Part shown: in pieces, positions 44,801 through 58,396 of the stretch
Numbering within the stretch: position 1 is the stretch's first letter
Layout: each line of letters opens with the position of its first letter
Assembly: GCF_000002865.3 (NCBI RefSeq)
Contig: NW_001865049.1
Span: 964,381-1,028,380, forward strand
Direction: 5' to 3'
DNA from: Monosiga brevicollis MX1
Taxonomy: Eukaryota; Opisthokonta; Choanoflagellata; Craspedida; Salpingoecidae
Length of the DNA stretch: 64,000 nucleotides
The notes under the pieces: generated by a model
What the model was told of the DNA's origin: nothing
The model's database searches: none
The model's input: only the letters and a program-made list of their open reading frames with translations
Position numbers and translations under genes: made by a program

Positions 44801-47800
44801 CATTCGTCCGCTACAGCAAGGCCAGATGAGCCTGGTGGACACCGCCATCACCTTCCAGCCGGGCATGAACGACACAGACCCCAAGCCCAGCCTGATGGAA
44901 CAGAACATGACCATCTCTGACGACATCTTTGATGTGGGCACCGTCATCAAGTCTCTGGCCGCCCACACGCCCGATCCGGACTACCGCGAGCGTCTTGCCG
45001 CTGCTACAGAGCTGCAGGAGCTGCGCACGGAGCTGGAGAGCAAGGTAAACTCGGCCGTGTACGCCGCCTCCGAGTTTGAGCTCAACTTGCGGAACATTTA
45101 CGCGCACCTGTGGGTGGATGATCGCCGCGAGTTTATGGCTCAGTTCCTCAAGTACAATCACATCCCCACCCCCGAGGAGCTGGACACTGCCGCCGAGTCC
45201 GGCCAGCCCATTCCGGAGGTAGCACCAACCCTCGAGCAGTTCAAAGAGAACATTGACAAGTACAACGCCATTGCCGAGTCAGTCCGCGAGCTGGAGGACC
45301 AGGTCACCTTTGATCAGTGGCTCAAGGTCAAGTGCCAGCCTTTCAAGGATCGCCTCTACAATATTGTCAAACAGTGGAGCAACATGTTCATCGAACACCT
45401 GACCGAGCACGTCACCAACAGCCTGGTCGATCTCGAGGTGTTTGTCCAGCAGGTTGATCAGGGGCTCAGCGAGCCCATCCCCGAGGGTAACTACGATGCC
45501 CTCGTCAAGACGATGGACCTGCTCAACCGCGTCAACGAGCGCGCTGAGGCCACAGATGCCATGTTCGATCCGCTCACCGAGACGGTGCGCTTACTCGAAG
45601 CCTACGACATTGAGATGCCCCCCAAGGTCCACGAGCAGCTGGGTGCGCTGCCCGAGCAGTGGAAGAGCAGCAAGAAGCTGGCCAACAATGTAACCAACGA
45701 CGTGGCGCCCCTGCAGGCGGACGAGGTCACCAAGCTCAAGCGTCGTGCGAATCAATTTGACGTGCGCAACTTTGAGTTCCGTGAAGACTTTATCAAGCGT
45801 GCCCCCCTCCGCTACGACTCGCGCCGCGTATACGTGCGCATCAACAAGCACTATGAGGAGTACCTAGAGATGGAGCGCGAGATGGACGGTCTTTACCAGT
45901 CAGCTCGTCTCTTCAACGTCAAGCTGCCCGAGTACAAGCAGCTCAAGCTGTGCCGCCGTGAGCTTGCCCTCCTCAAGGCGCTTTGGGACATGATCGTTCT
46001 CGTCCGCTCCCAGTTTGCCGAGTGGAAGCAAACACGCTGGCTCGAGGTGAACGTTGAGAACATGGAGATGGATTGCAAGCGCATGGTCAAGGAGATCCGC
46101 CAACTTGACAAGGAGACGCGGGCCTGGGAGGCCTTCAACGGCGTTGATGCCGACGTCAAGAACATGATCACCTCGCTCGGCGCCGTCGGCCTGTTGCAGT
46201 CACCTGCCATTCGCGACCGCCACTGGCAACAGCTCATGAATGCCACCGGTGTTCGCATCGACATGAGCAAGGAGACCGAGTTGTCCGAGCTCCTTGCTCT
46301 CAACCTGCACGAGTACGAGGACGAGGTGTCGACCATTGTTGACCGCGCTAACAAGGAGCAGGGCATGGAGAAGATCCTCAACGAGCTTGACACCACGTGG
46401 GGTGGCATGGTCTTTGACTACGACGAGCACAAGGAAACTGGCACACCACTGCTCAAGACATCCGAGGAGCTCATCGAAACGCTGGAAAATGACCAGGTCA
46501 ACGTTCAGGGCCTCATGGTCTCCAAGTACATTGCTTTCTTTCACGACCGCGTCTCAGCGTGGCAGACCAAGCTGGCCAATTCAGACTCTGTCATTGAGAT
46601 TTACATGGAAGTCCAGCGCACCTGGTCGCATCTCCAGTCCATCTTCATTGGCTCGGAGGACATTCGCCAGCAACTGCCAGAGGACTCGAAGCGATTTGAT
46701 GGCATTGATGTCGACTTTAAGCGCGCTGCCGCTGACATGAAGGCTACTCCCAACGTCATCGAGGCGTGCAACAAGCCTGGTCTCTACGATCTGCTGGAAG
46801 ATATCAAAGGTCGCCTGTCCCTTTGTGAAAAGTCCCTTCAGGAGTATCTCGAGACCAAGCGCCTTGCCTTCCCCCGCTTTTACTTCGTCTCCTCTGCCGA
46901 TCTGCTCGACATCTTGTCCAATGGCAACAACCCCACCAAGGTGGCTAAGCAGCTCTCAAAGCTCTTCCAGGCCATTGGCAACATCAAGCAGGCCGAGGAT
47001 GACCCCAAGCTTGCTCTGGGCATGTATGCCCTCGACGGCGAGTATGTCGAATTCTCGTCCCCTGTCAAGTGCGACGGTCGTGTCGAGGACTGGCTCAACG
47101 GCATTCTTGACATGCATCGCCAGACGCTGCAAGACATCATGGCCGAGGCCATCGTGTCCTATGAAGAAAAGCCACGCAAGGACTGGGTCTTCGACTACCC
47201 GGCGCAAATGTCCCTCACGGGCGTACAGGTGTGGTGGGCCACCGAGGTCAGCCTAGCCTTTGCTCGTCTCGAGGAGGGCTTTGAGACGGCAATGAAGGAT
47301 TTCAACAAGAAGCAGATCTCCATGCTGAACGACTTGATCGTGCTCCTTCAAGGCAAACTATCCAAGGCCCAGCGTGTGATGCTGCAAACCATCTGTACCA
47401 TCGATGTGCACTGTCGCGATGTCGTCATCAACCTCATCAACATCAAGTCGGAGTCGGCTGACGCCTTTGCGTGGCAGGCTCAGCTCCGCCACATCTGGGA
47501 TGAGCAAAGCAAGCTGGTCAAGATTCACATTTGCGACGCACGCTTCACCTACTCGTACGAGTATCTCGGCAACATGCCGCGCCTCGTCGTCACACCCCTC
47601 ACGGATCGTTGCTACATCACCCTCACTCAGTCCCTTCACTTGATCATGAGTGGCGCCCCTGCTGGTCCCGCCGGCACGGGCAAGACTGAGACCACCAAGG
47701 ATCTCAGCCGTAACCTGGCTGTCATGTGCTATGTCTTCAACTGCTCCGAACAGATGGATTACAAATCCGTCGGCAACATCTTCAAGGGCCTTTCGCAAAC

Positions 47801-50800
47801 CGGTGCCTGGGGTTGCTTCGATGAGTTCAACCGCATCTCCGTCGAGGTGCTCTCCGTCGTTGCCGTCCAGGTCAAGTGCATTCAGGATGCCATTCGCGCC
47901 AAGAAAAAGGTCTTCAACTTTATGGGCGAGGAGATTAAGATGAACCCCACGGTGGGCATTTACATTACTATGAATCCCGGCTACGCCGGCCGCACCGAGC
48001 TGCCCGAGAATATCAAGGCTCTCTTCCGCCCGTGCGCAATGGTTGTGCCTGACTACGGCATGATCTGCGAAATCATGCTTGTGTCCGAGGGTTTCCTCAA
48101 CGCCAAGCTTCTTGCCCGCAAGTTTATCACCCTGTACACGCTCAACCGCGATCTGCTCTCGAAGCAGGATCACTACGATTGGGGCTTGCGCGCCATCAAG
48201 TCGGTCCTTGTGGTCGCCGGCTCGCTCAAGCGTGCCGATCCCGACCGCTCGGAAGACGAGGTGCTGATGCGTGCTTTGCGTGACTTCAACATTCCCAAGA
48301 TTGTCAACGAGGATTTGCCGGTCTTTATGGGTCTGATCACCGACCTGTTCCCGGGCTTGGATGTGCCGCGCAAGCGCAACCCCGAGTTTGAAGGCATCGT
48401 TCGCAAGGCCGTGGAGGAGCTGACCCTGCAGCCAGAAGACAGCTTCCTGCTCAAGGTGGTGCAGCTGCAGGAGCTGCTTGATGTCCGCCACTCCGTCTTT
48501 GTCCTGGGTCCGGCCGCCACGGGCAAGTCCTGCGTCATCCAATCCCTGTTCAAGACTTACCAGCTGCAAGGCCTCAAGCCCATCCGCGCCGACCTCAACC
48601 CCAAGGCTGTCACCAACCACGAGCTCTACGGCTACATCAATCTGGCCACGCGCGAGTGGGTCGACGGTCTCTTCTCGCATCTGATGCGTGACATCTCCAA
48701 CATTCAGAGCGATGCCCCCAAGTGGCTCGTGCTTGACGGTGATATCGATACCATGTGGATTGAGTCGCTCAACACGGTCATGGATGACAACAAGATCTTG
48801 ACGCTGGCTTCCAACGAGCGCATTGCGCTCCAACCGAGCATGCGCCTCATCTTTGAGATTGCCAATCTGACCTACGCCTCGCCTGCCACGGTGTCGCGTG
48901 CCGGTATCCTCTTCGTCAACCCTACCGACCTGGGCTGGAACCCCTTTGTCGCATCTTGGATTGAGCAGCTGGAGTCGCCCGGGCAGAAGAATAATCTGAT
49001 GATTTTGTTCGAGAAGTATGTGCCGCCTTGCTTGGATGCCATGCGCAGCCGCTTCAAGACCATCACCCCCATGACCGAGTGGTCGATGATCAACACCCTG
49101 TGCCACCTGCTCGAGCTTCTGCTCACCCCGGAGAACACACCCGAGGGCTGCGCGAAAGAAGACTATGAGCTCTACTTTGCCTGGGCTGCTGTCTGGGCTT
49201 TTGGTGGCCAGCTGTTTAAGGATCAACTCATCGACTGGCGCGAGGAGTTTTCCAAGTGGTGGGTGACCGAGTTCAAGACCATCAAGTTCCCCACGGGCGG
49301 AACCGTCTTTGACTACTACATCAACCCTCAGGAGAAGAAGTTTGCGTCCTGGACGGAACTCGTGCCTGAGTTTGAGTTTGATGCGGAAATGCCCCTTTCC
49401 GCTGCTCTCGTGCCCACCAGTGAGACGGTGCGCATCCGGTACTGGATGGACCGTCTCGTGGCTGCGGGCCACCCAGTTCTGCTCGTGGGCAGCCCTGGTA
49501 CGGGCAAGACAGCCAACATTCTCAACAAACTCCAGGAGCTCGACGACAACTGGATGTCCACGATTGCTTCCTTCAACCATTACACGGTTCATCACACGAT
49601 GCAGGCCGTTCTGGAGGAGCCGCTGGAGAAGAAGGCGGGCAAGAACTACGGCCCGCCCGGCACCAAGCGTTTAATCTACTTTGTGGACGATCTGAACATG
49701 CCTGAGGTGGATCTCTATGGCACAGCATCGCCCCACACGATCATGCGCCAGCATCTGGACTACAACAGCTGGTATGATCGCCAGAAGCACACCATCAAGG
49801 TTGTGGCGAACACGCAGTACATGGCCTCGATGAATCCCAAGGCCGGCTCGTTCACCATCAACCCACGGCTGCAACGTCACTTCTCTGTCTTTGCTGCCTC
49901 CCAGCCCGGCAGTGAGGCCCTGACTCACATCTACACCTCGCTCTTCACCGGCCACCTCAAGCATGCTGGCTTTTCCAGCTCGGTGTTGAAGGTCGCCGAC
50001 AAGGTGGTGCAGGCAGCCATTGCCGTTCACAACAAGGTCTCATCAACATTCCTTCCCACGGCCATCAAGTTTCACTACCTCTTCAACCTGCGTGACCTGT
50101 CAAACCTCTTCCAGGGTCTGGCCTTTGGGCAAGCGGAGTCTATCAAGACTCCGCTGCAGGTGGCACGCCTCCTCTATCACGAGCTTGAGCGCGTCTACTC
50201 GGACAAGCTTGTAGACGAGAGTGACATTGAACAGTTCAACGGCATCACCGAGGCCGCTCTGACCAGTGTCTTTGGCGATCTTGATCGCGAGCAGCTGGTC
50301 GCCAATCCGAAGATTCACGTGCATTTTGCGGACGGCATTGGTGAACCTCGCTACAAGGAGATTAAGAATATGCAATCGCTGCAGAGTGTCTTGCAGGAGG
50401 CCCTCAACAGCTACAATGAGGTCAATGCGGCTATGAATTTGGTCCTTTTCCGCGACGCCATGCAGCATGTTTGCCGCATCAACCGCATCCTTGAGAGTCC
50501 GCGCGGCAATGCTCTTCTGGTGGGCGTCGGTGGCTCTGGCAAGCAATCGCTGTCTCGGCTCGCTGCCAGCATCAGCGGGCTCGATACCTTCCAGATTGCC
50601 CTCTCGAAGGGCTATGGTATGAACGAGCTCAAGGCTGATCTGGCACAATGCTTTGTCAAGGCTGGTCAAAAGGGCGCAGGCGTCATGTTCTTGATGACTG
50701 ATGCTCAAGTCGGCGATGAACGCTTCCTCGTTCTCATCAACGATCTTTTGGCTTCGGGTGAGATTCCCAATCTTTTCGCCGCCGACGAGAAGAATGACAT

Positions 50801-53800
50801 CATTGACGGTGTTCGCGGCGAGGTCAGGTCATCCGGCCTGGAGGACAGCACCGAGAACTGCTGGACTTTCTTCATCAACCGCGTTCGCCGCCTCCTTAAG
50901 GTGGTGCTGTGCTTCTCTCCTGTCGGTGACACGCTTCGCAAGCGTGCCCGTAAGTTCCCGGCCATTACCAACTGTACCACCATTGACTGGTTCCACGAGT
51001 GGCCCGAGGATGCCCTCATCTCCGTGTCTTCCAACTTTTTGGGTGACACGGAGCAGGTCCCGAAGGAGCTCAAGGAGCCCATCGCAAAGTTCATGGCGTT
51101 TGTGCACACCACGGTGAACGAAATGAGCCAGGTGTACCTGGCCAATGAGCGCCGCTACAATTACACCACGCCCAAAAGCTTCCTTGAGCAGATTAGTCTG
51201 TATCAGTCGCTGATTGGCCGCAAGGTTGGCGAGCTGCAAAACGCCCAAGAGCGCATGGAGAATGGTCTGACAAAGCTGCAGAGCACCGCTGCCCAGGTCG
51301 ATGACCTCAAGGAAAAGCTCGCCGCGCAGGAGATTGAGCTTGACCAGAAGAACAGGGAGGCGGATGCCCTCATCGAGCGAGTGGGCGTGGAAACCGAGAA
51401 GGTGAACAAGGAGAAAGAAATCGCCGCCGTGGAGCAGGAGAAGGTGCGCGTCATCAACGAGGATGTGTCTGCGAAGCAGCAGTCGTGCGAGGCGGATCTG
51501 GCCAAGGCCGAGCCCGCCCTTTTGGCCGCCCAAGAGGCCCTCAACACCCTCAACAAGAACAACTTGACCGAGCTCAAGTCTTTCGGTGCACCCCCCGATA
51601 TTGTCGTGACAGTTGCTGCCGCCGTCATGTGCCTGCTCTCCAAGGGCAAGGTACCCAAAGACCGCAGCTGGAAGTCCTGCAAGAGCATTATGGGCAACGT
51701 ATCCGAGTTTTTGGACAAGCTGCTCAACTACGACAAGGAAAACATCCCGGATGCCAACCTGAAGGCCGTGGAGCCTTACCTGGCTGATCCTGAGTTTGAC
51801 CCTGACTTTGTACGTGGCAAGTCGCTCGCTGCCGCTGGTCTCTGTTCCTGGGTTCGCAACATTGTCACCTTCTACCACATTTTCTGCGATGTCGAGCCCA
51901 AGCGCAACGCCCTGGCTGAGGCCAACGCCGAGCTAGAGGCCGCGCAGACCAAGCTCAACAAGATTATGGAGAAGATCCAAAAGTTGGATGAAGCACTCGG
52001 CCGTCTTACGGCCGAGTTCCAGGCCGCCACTGACGCCAAGCTCAAGTGCCAGGCGGAGGCCGATGCCACGAACAAGACCATCTCTCTGGCCAATCGCCTT
52101 GTCAACGGCCTTGCCTCGGAGAAAATTCGTTGGGGCCAAGCCGTGCAGGACTTCAAGGCGCAGGGTGTGACCATGCCCGGCGACGTCCTGCTCGTGACCG
52201 CTTTTCTGAGTTACACCGGTTGCTTCACGAAGCATTACCGTGACATTTTGTACAACGAGAAGTGGCTGCCCTTTATCACCAGCGGCAAAGAGCCCATCCC
52301 CATTTCAGCCAACCTGGACCCGCTGAGCGTCTTGACGGATGCATCGCAGGTGGCGCGCTGGAACAACGAGGATCTGCCTGCTGATCGCGTGTCGACGGAG
52401 AACGCTACCATCCTCGTCAACGCTGCCCGCTGGCCTTTGATCATTGACCCCCAGGAGCAGGGCATCAAGTGGATCAAGAAGCGCGAGGGGGAGGCCCTGG
52501 TTGTGGTTCGCCTCGGCCAAAAGGGATATCTGGACAAGATTGAGCGCGCCCTGGCCAACGGTGACTGTGTGCTGATTGAGAATCTCGGTGAAGAGACGGA
52601 TCCCGTGTTGGACAAGCTCCTTGGCCGCCAGACTATTAAGAAGGGTCGCGCCATCATGATCGGTGACAAGGAGGTTGAGTACAACAAGGACTTCCGCCTG
52701 ATCTTGCACACCAAGATGGCCAACCCCCACTACAAGCCCGAGTTGCAGGCCCAGTGCACGCTGATCAACTTCACCGTCACCCAACTCGGTCTCGAGGACC
52801 AGCTTTTGGCCGACGTCGTGTCTGCTGAGCGCCCAGATCTGCAGGCGCTGCGTGCGAAGCTGACCAAGGAACAGAACGAGTACATGATCACGCTCAAGGA
52901 GCTCGAGGACGCGCTTTTGGCTCGTCTGTCGTCGGCAGAGGGTGACTTTTTGCGTGACGAGGCCTTGGTCGAGGGTCTCGAGAACACCAAGGTCACTGCA
53001 AAGGAGATTGCCGAAAAGGTCGAGCAAGCCAAGGTGACCGAACAAGAGATTGAGTTGGCCCGCGAGAACTACCGTCCTGCCGCTGCACGCGCCGCGCTGC
53101 TCTACTTTATCGTGAACGAGCTGGACAAGATTCACCCCATGTATCAGATCTCTCTCAAAGCCTTCAAGGTGGTATTCGCGCACGCCATCAAGGTGGCACC
53201 CGCTGCCGAGGAGGTCAAGGATCGTGTGCGCAATATCATTGATGCCATCACCTTCAACGTGTACAACTATGTCTCGCGTGGCCTGTTTGAGCGCGACAAA
53301 CTCATCTTCACCACGCAAATGACGCTGCAGATTCTGCAGATGCGCGGCGACATCAATCCAGTCGAGCTGGACTTTTTGCTCAAGGGTCCCTCTGTGCCCA
53401 ACTCGGTTTGCCCGGTCGACTTTATGACCAACATGACCTGGGGCAACTTGAAGGCCCTGGCCACCATGGAGGCGTTTGCCAATCTCGACCGCGATGTCGA
53501 GGGTTCGGCCAAGCGCTGGAAGAAGTTTGTCGAGAGCGAGGTGCCCGAAAAGGAAAAGCTGCCCGGCGAGTGGAAGAACAAGACCGAGGTGCAAAAGCTG
53601 TGCATGCTGCGTTGCTTCCGCCCCGATCGTATGCTGTACGCCATGCGTTTGTTTGTCGGCGAGATGCTGGGCGAAAAGTACATCTCTGGCCGCACCACCG
53701 AGTTTAGCAAGACCTTTGAGGAGACGAGCCGTGCCACGGGTGTCTTCTTCATTCTTTCGCCCGGCGTCAACCCGATCAAGCAAGTGGAGGAACTTGGTCT

Positions 53801-55556
53801 CAAAATGGGCTTCTCCTTTGACAACGGCAACTACTACCAAATCTCGCTGGGTCAAGGCCAGGAAGTTGTGGCCGAGAATGCCCTCGACAAGGCCGCTGAA
53901 GAAGGCCAGTGGGTCGTTCTGGAGAACGTGCATTTGGTCAAGAAGTGGCTGCCTGCGCTCGAGAAGAAGCTTGAGGCACTGGCCCTGACGGCACACGACA
54001 ACTTCCGCTACTTCCTGACGGCCGAGCCTGCTGGTACGCGAGCCGGCCACATTATCCCGCAAGGTATTCTGCAAGCGTGCGTGAAGATTACCAACGAGCC
54101 CCCCACAGGCATTCAGGCCAACCTGCACGCCGCATTGGACAACTTCAACCAAGACACGCTCGAAATGTGCGCCAAGGAGAACGAGTTCCGCAAGCTGCTC
54201 TTTTCCCTGGTGTACTTCCATGCCGTTGTTCTGGAACGCCGCAAGTTCGGGCCCATGGGCTGGAACCGCAACTACCCCTTCAACACGGGTGATCTCACCA
54301 TTTCATGCAACGTCCTCTTCAACTACCTGGAAAACAACTCCACTGTGCCGTGGACTGATCTGCGCTACCTCTTTGGCGAGATTATGTATGGTGGTCACAT
54401 TACGGATAACCTGGATCGCCGCCTCTGCAACACGTATTTGGAAGAGTACATGAAGGCCGAGATGCTGGACGCGGATCTTGAGCTGGCCCCGGGCTTCCTC
54501 TCGCCCAACAGCATGGAGTATCCCGAGTACCACGAGTACATTGACGAGATGCTGCCGCCCGAGTCGCCTTACCTGTACGGCATGCATCCCAACGCCGAGA
54601 TTGAGTTCTTGACGGTGACGTCACAGCGACTCTTTGACACTGTCCTGGAGCTGCAGCCGCGTGATACCAGTGCCGGTGGTGCCGAGGCTGGTGGCCAGTC
54701 GCGCGAGGAGCGCCTGAAGGCCATTCTCGACGAGTTCTTGGAGCGCCTGCCCGAGGAGTTCAACATGCTCGAGCTCAACGCGCGCATGCCTGTCGAGGAG
54801 CGCACGCCATATACTGTGGTGGCCTTCCAGGAAACGGCGCGCATGAACAAGTTGACAGGTGAGCTTCGGCGTAGCCTCAAGGAGCTGGACTTGGGTCTCA
54901 AGGGTGAATTGACGATCACCGAGGCCATGGAAGAGTTGTCCATGGCCCTGGAAATGAATCGCGTGCCGAGCTCGTGGGAGACCAAGGCGTACCCATCGAC
55001 CAAGCCACTGGGTGCGTGGTACGCCGACTTGCTCGATCGTATCAAGTTTTTGGAGATGTGGAGCGGCGACTTTGCGCTCCCCGCCGCGGTATGGCTGGGT
55101 GGCCTGTTCAACCCCCAGTCCTTCATGACAGCCATTTTGCAGCAGACTGCCCGCAAGAACGAGTGGCCGCTGGACAAGATGTGCATGAACTGCGACGTGA
55201 CCAAGAAGTATGGCAAGGAGGACTTTACAACGCCGCCTCGCGAGGGCTCATACATTTATGGCTTGTTCATGGAGGGTGCGCGCTGGGACACGTCGTCAGG
55301 CATGATCCAGGACGCTCGCCTGAAGGAGCTGACACCCGCCATGCCCGTGCTGTACCTCAAGGCCATGCCCGTGGAGAAGCGCGACACGCGCGGCATGTAT
55401 GAATGCCCAACGTTCAAGACCAAGGAGCGTGGGCGTGCCAACGAGCAGGTTGCTGTCGGCGTGTGCCCTGGTTTTGTCTGGTCCCTCTTCCTCAAGACGA
55501 AACAGCACCCCAACAAGTGGATTCTGGCTGGCGTTGCTCTGCTGCTCAGCGAGTAA
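41806..55556 (+). CDS. DNAH9/11/17-like: Axonemal outer-arm dynein heavy chain, beta / DNAH9-11-17 type
   Basis: Three exons (41806-43212, 43326-43601, 43734-55556) join in phase and give 4501 residues, the normal length for this class. The start MGADDEG is followed by DPRFDWMSKWVLATTKLK, as in beta chains. The linker precedes six AAA modules: AAA1 P-loop GPAGTGKT (about residue 1872), AAA2 GPAATGKS (about 2153), AAA3 GSPGTGKT (about 2480) and AAA4 GVGGSGKQ (about 2824). The coiled-coil stalk with its microtubule-binding tip lies at about 3060-3350, then AAA5/6 and a C-terminal domain ending KWILAGVALLLSE, typical of DNAH9/11/17. It is an ATP-driven, microtubule-sliding motor of flagellar outer arms. 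The last exon is 11.8 kb without an intron, in sharp contrast to neighbours. No stops or frameshifts. Confidence 0.95.
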
Positions 55557-55599
55557 ATCAGCCCCCTTGCGCCTGTTTGCGTTATTTTTAAGCGAAAGC

Positions 55600-55600
<1 letters not shown>

Positions 55601-55682
<82 letters not shown>
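55601..55682. repeat. (TG)n microsatellite in the dynein 3' region
   Basis: About 80 bp of GT dinucleotides starting 45 bp after the dynein stop codon, most likely in its 3' UTR. Confidence 0.95.
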
Positions 55683-55685
<3 letters not shown>

Positions 55686-55812
55686 TAGAATCATGCTTAT
55701 GTGTTGAATGTTCTTGTGCCGTCCTTGAATGTGTGCTGCGCTCCCTCTGATGCCAATTGAATCATTGCAATCCCACACTTGACCAAAGATTCGAACAGAC
55801 GTTGTCAGACAA

Positions 55813-55818
55813 AATAAA
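55813..55818 (+). terminator. Probable polyadenylation signal of the dynein gene
   Basis: A canonical aataaa lies 257 bp after the dynein stop, followed by GT-rich DNA. No transcript evidence is available. Confidence 0.45.
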
Positions 55819-56062
55819 GTGTGATTAAATGCACAGTTTCTTTTGTGACCCTCACACCCGCGTGCGCGCTTCACACACTTGACTGTGTCCCAGCGGCATT
55901 TTTATCGTCGTGAGGGCTCTTGCGCGCAGCGGGGTGGTCTCGGCCTTGGTGCTATATTGAACGGCTTGGCAGCGAGGCTTGGTGGTTGTGTGGACTGTCT
56001 GGCGTTCGGCGTGCTGGCAGGGGCGAGGTTTGTGGCCGTATATTTTTACAGACGTCGTTAGC

Positions 56063-58396
56063 ATGGCGCAACAAGAGCAAGCGGCTGATGGGCCGCAGCT
56101 GAGCAACTTGAACCTGGAAGGTGCGGACAGCGCACACTCAGGGACACGTACAGGAGCTAATTTGGCGCGTTCCTGTGCTTGTTCGACCTCACCGCTCTGT
56201 CTTGCCTTGATGAGTATAGAGGAAAGCGTTGAGGTCCAATGGGCGGGTAAAACACCGTTTCAGCTAGAGGGCTGCTACTTTCAGGACCTCGTGGGACACA
56301 ACCATTCCAAGCCCTTTGGTCCCCTTGAATTGCAGCCGGGAAAGCCCGTGCGCTTTTGGACGAGCCCGGGTGCGTTGCACTGCTGTGGTGGCGCTTCGCG
56401 CAAGTTGCCGTAGCAAGCTCAGCTTCCCCCTTTAGACTTTGCCCCCCCCACCCTTTTTTTTAAAAAAAAAAAAAAAAGAGGGTGCTGTTGCTTGCACACG
56501 AGAATGATTCACAAATTGCGCCTTTGCTTCTGGTGTTCTCTGTGGCAGGCCGCAAGGTGCAAGAGGATGCCAGCAATCTCGTGTGGCGCAATCAAAATGG
56601 CCGACCGCGTGTCAAGCCCGGTACGGGGCGCTTTGGCTGGCCAAAACCTGCTTCGTTTGGTATTTCCAGGGCATCATCTCGCCTTTCTCATCGTTCATAA
56701 CTTTGGTCTTGACTCCCAACGCACGCTCTTGTTTGGGGCACTAGTTCTCAACAACGATGGCGATGGACTGCGCCTGCTCAGCGCGGATGGTGAGGAGCTG
56801 GCCCGCATCGCGTCGAGCGGCACCTGCGAGCAAAGTGGCGACGAGGTGACGGGAACTGAGGCAGTGGATTCTAAGGATCAAAAAGAAAACGAGGATGAAG
56901 AAGAGGAGGAAGAGGATGTCGTGGATGACGATGCCGCACAACAAGGATCAGAGAGCGCCGATGATCTTGATGACAAGGACGATGACGACGAGGAAGAGGA
57001 AGCCGATGACCGTGACGATGCTGAAGTCGAGGAGGACATTGATGCACTTGTGGACGCTGCATTTGCCTCCAAGCCCGTCCGTGACGCAGATGTAACCAGG
57101 TCGGCTTTGCAATTGGCTGGCATACCCGATGACTCGAGCCCGTCAGTGTGCACTCACGAGCCTCGCTTTGCAATATTACCAGCAATTTGTCCTCTTCTTT
57201 AGCTCCTGGCGCACGGAGTCAGCTGTTCAAGGTTAAGGAGAGCGCGAACAAGGCTCGTTTAAGCCGTGTCGAACTCGTTGACGCCAGCGCAGGGCAGGCT
57301 GATGCTGAAGTGCGTGCACACGATCCCGCTCCAACCCCTTGAAGACCCATCCATGTCCTATCTCGCAAGCGCAGCGTGCCCTGCTTTCTCACCTTGGCTC
57401 GCGTGTGTGTAGTTGATGCGCAAGGCCGTCATCTCGGCGCGCACAGAGCAAGCGGCCGAGGCCCCTCTTCAACTGTCGCGTCATAAGAAGGAGGCCATCC
57501 GCCGCAACGAACGCAAGGTCAGTGCCGCTGCCTGCACTGCCGCTTGGACGACCTTGATCACTCCACATGCCGGTGTGCCTGTCGTTGTTCTTGGTCACCC
57601 GCTTTTGTTCGTGTCGGTAGAAAAACCCGACAGCCGGCCGCAAGTGGTTTAACATGCCTGCTACTGAAATCACTCCCGAGGTGGCAGCAGATCTCAAGAT
57701 TTTGGGGGTATGTCTTTGATTGTCTCTATTGCTGGCCCAACACCCGTGCCATGTGGGCTCGCGGACAGCACATGCTTCTTCGTCGCAGCACGCCCCTCTT
57801 TGCTCGCACATCTCAAAAGCTCATATCACCTCAATGTGGCGCTTCTTTTCTCACCGCCTTGCATTTATCCTTAGATGCGTGATGTCCTTGATCGTAAACG
57901 TCATTACCGCTCCGCAGACAGTAGCCAGCCGCCCAAATTTTTCCAGGTAATCTTCAGCAATTGGCTTGCCAGCTTGTGCTGGCCATGCCAAATCTCAAAG
58001 TGCTCCTCACTCGCGACTCGTCACCCCGAATTCGGGTCTCGCATCCAGGTTGGCCGCATTGTGGACGGCGCTGCTGACTTTTACTCGGATCGGAGCACCA
58101 AGAAAGCAGCCAAACGCACACTCGTTGATGAGCTGCTTGAGGATCAGAGCACACGCAGGTTCGCTCAAAGAACTGCTCAGCGATCAGCAAAAATACTCGC
58201 ACCTCACGTTTACACATATTTTGTCGCTACCTACAGGTACAACAAACAAAAGTTTGTGCAGCTGTCCCAGAGCAAATTTGCCGCTAACAAGCACAAGGGC
58301 AGTGGCAGCTTCAAGGGACGTGGCAAAGGCAAAGGCAAGCCTACTACCGGTCCGGCTGCTAAGAAAGCCAAGAAGCAACTGAAGCGACCCTTTTGA
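56063..58396 (+). CDS. DNTTIP2: Fcf2/DNTTIP2-type rRNA-processing protein with an N-terminal lamin-tail-like domain
   Basis: Exons about 56063-56120, 56220-56369, 56549-56620, 56745-57141, then from about 57210, 57413-57517, 57620-57709, 57875-57944, 58050-58158 and 58237-58396. The 5' part reads PLELQPGKPVRFWTSPG, EDASNLVWRNQNGRPRVKP and NNDGDGLRLLSADGEELARI, the pattern of a lamin tail (LTD) fold (loop, W in VxxW, DLVW, DGEE). A long Asp/Glu-rich tract follows. The 3' part (NPTAGRKWFNMPATEITPEV, then RKRHYRSADSSQPPKFFQVG, RIVDGAADFY, KRTLVDELLED) is an unmistakable Fcf2 domain, needed for early 18S rRNA cleavages in the nucleolus. The junction between exons 4 and 5 keeps phase only with an acceptor at about 57209, so two adjacent genes remain possible. 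The tail is Lys-rich. Confidence 0.75.

Noticed and set aside
47358-54221. Several very long minus-strand frames inside the dynein gene (up to 745 codons)
   Set aside because: Shadow frames caused by strong GC-rich codon bias of the dynein exon; no motif or start context.
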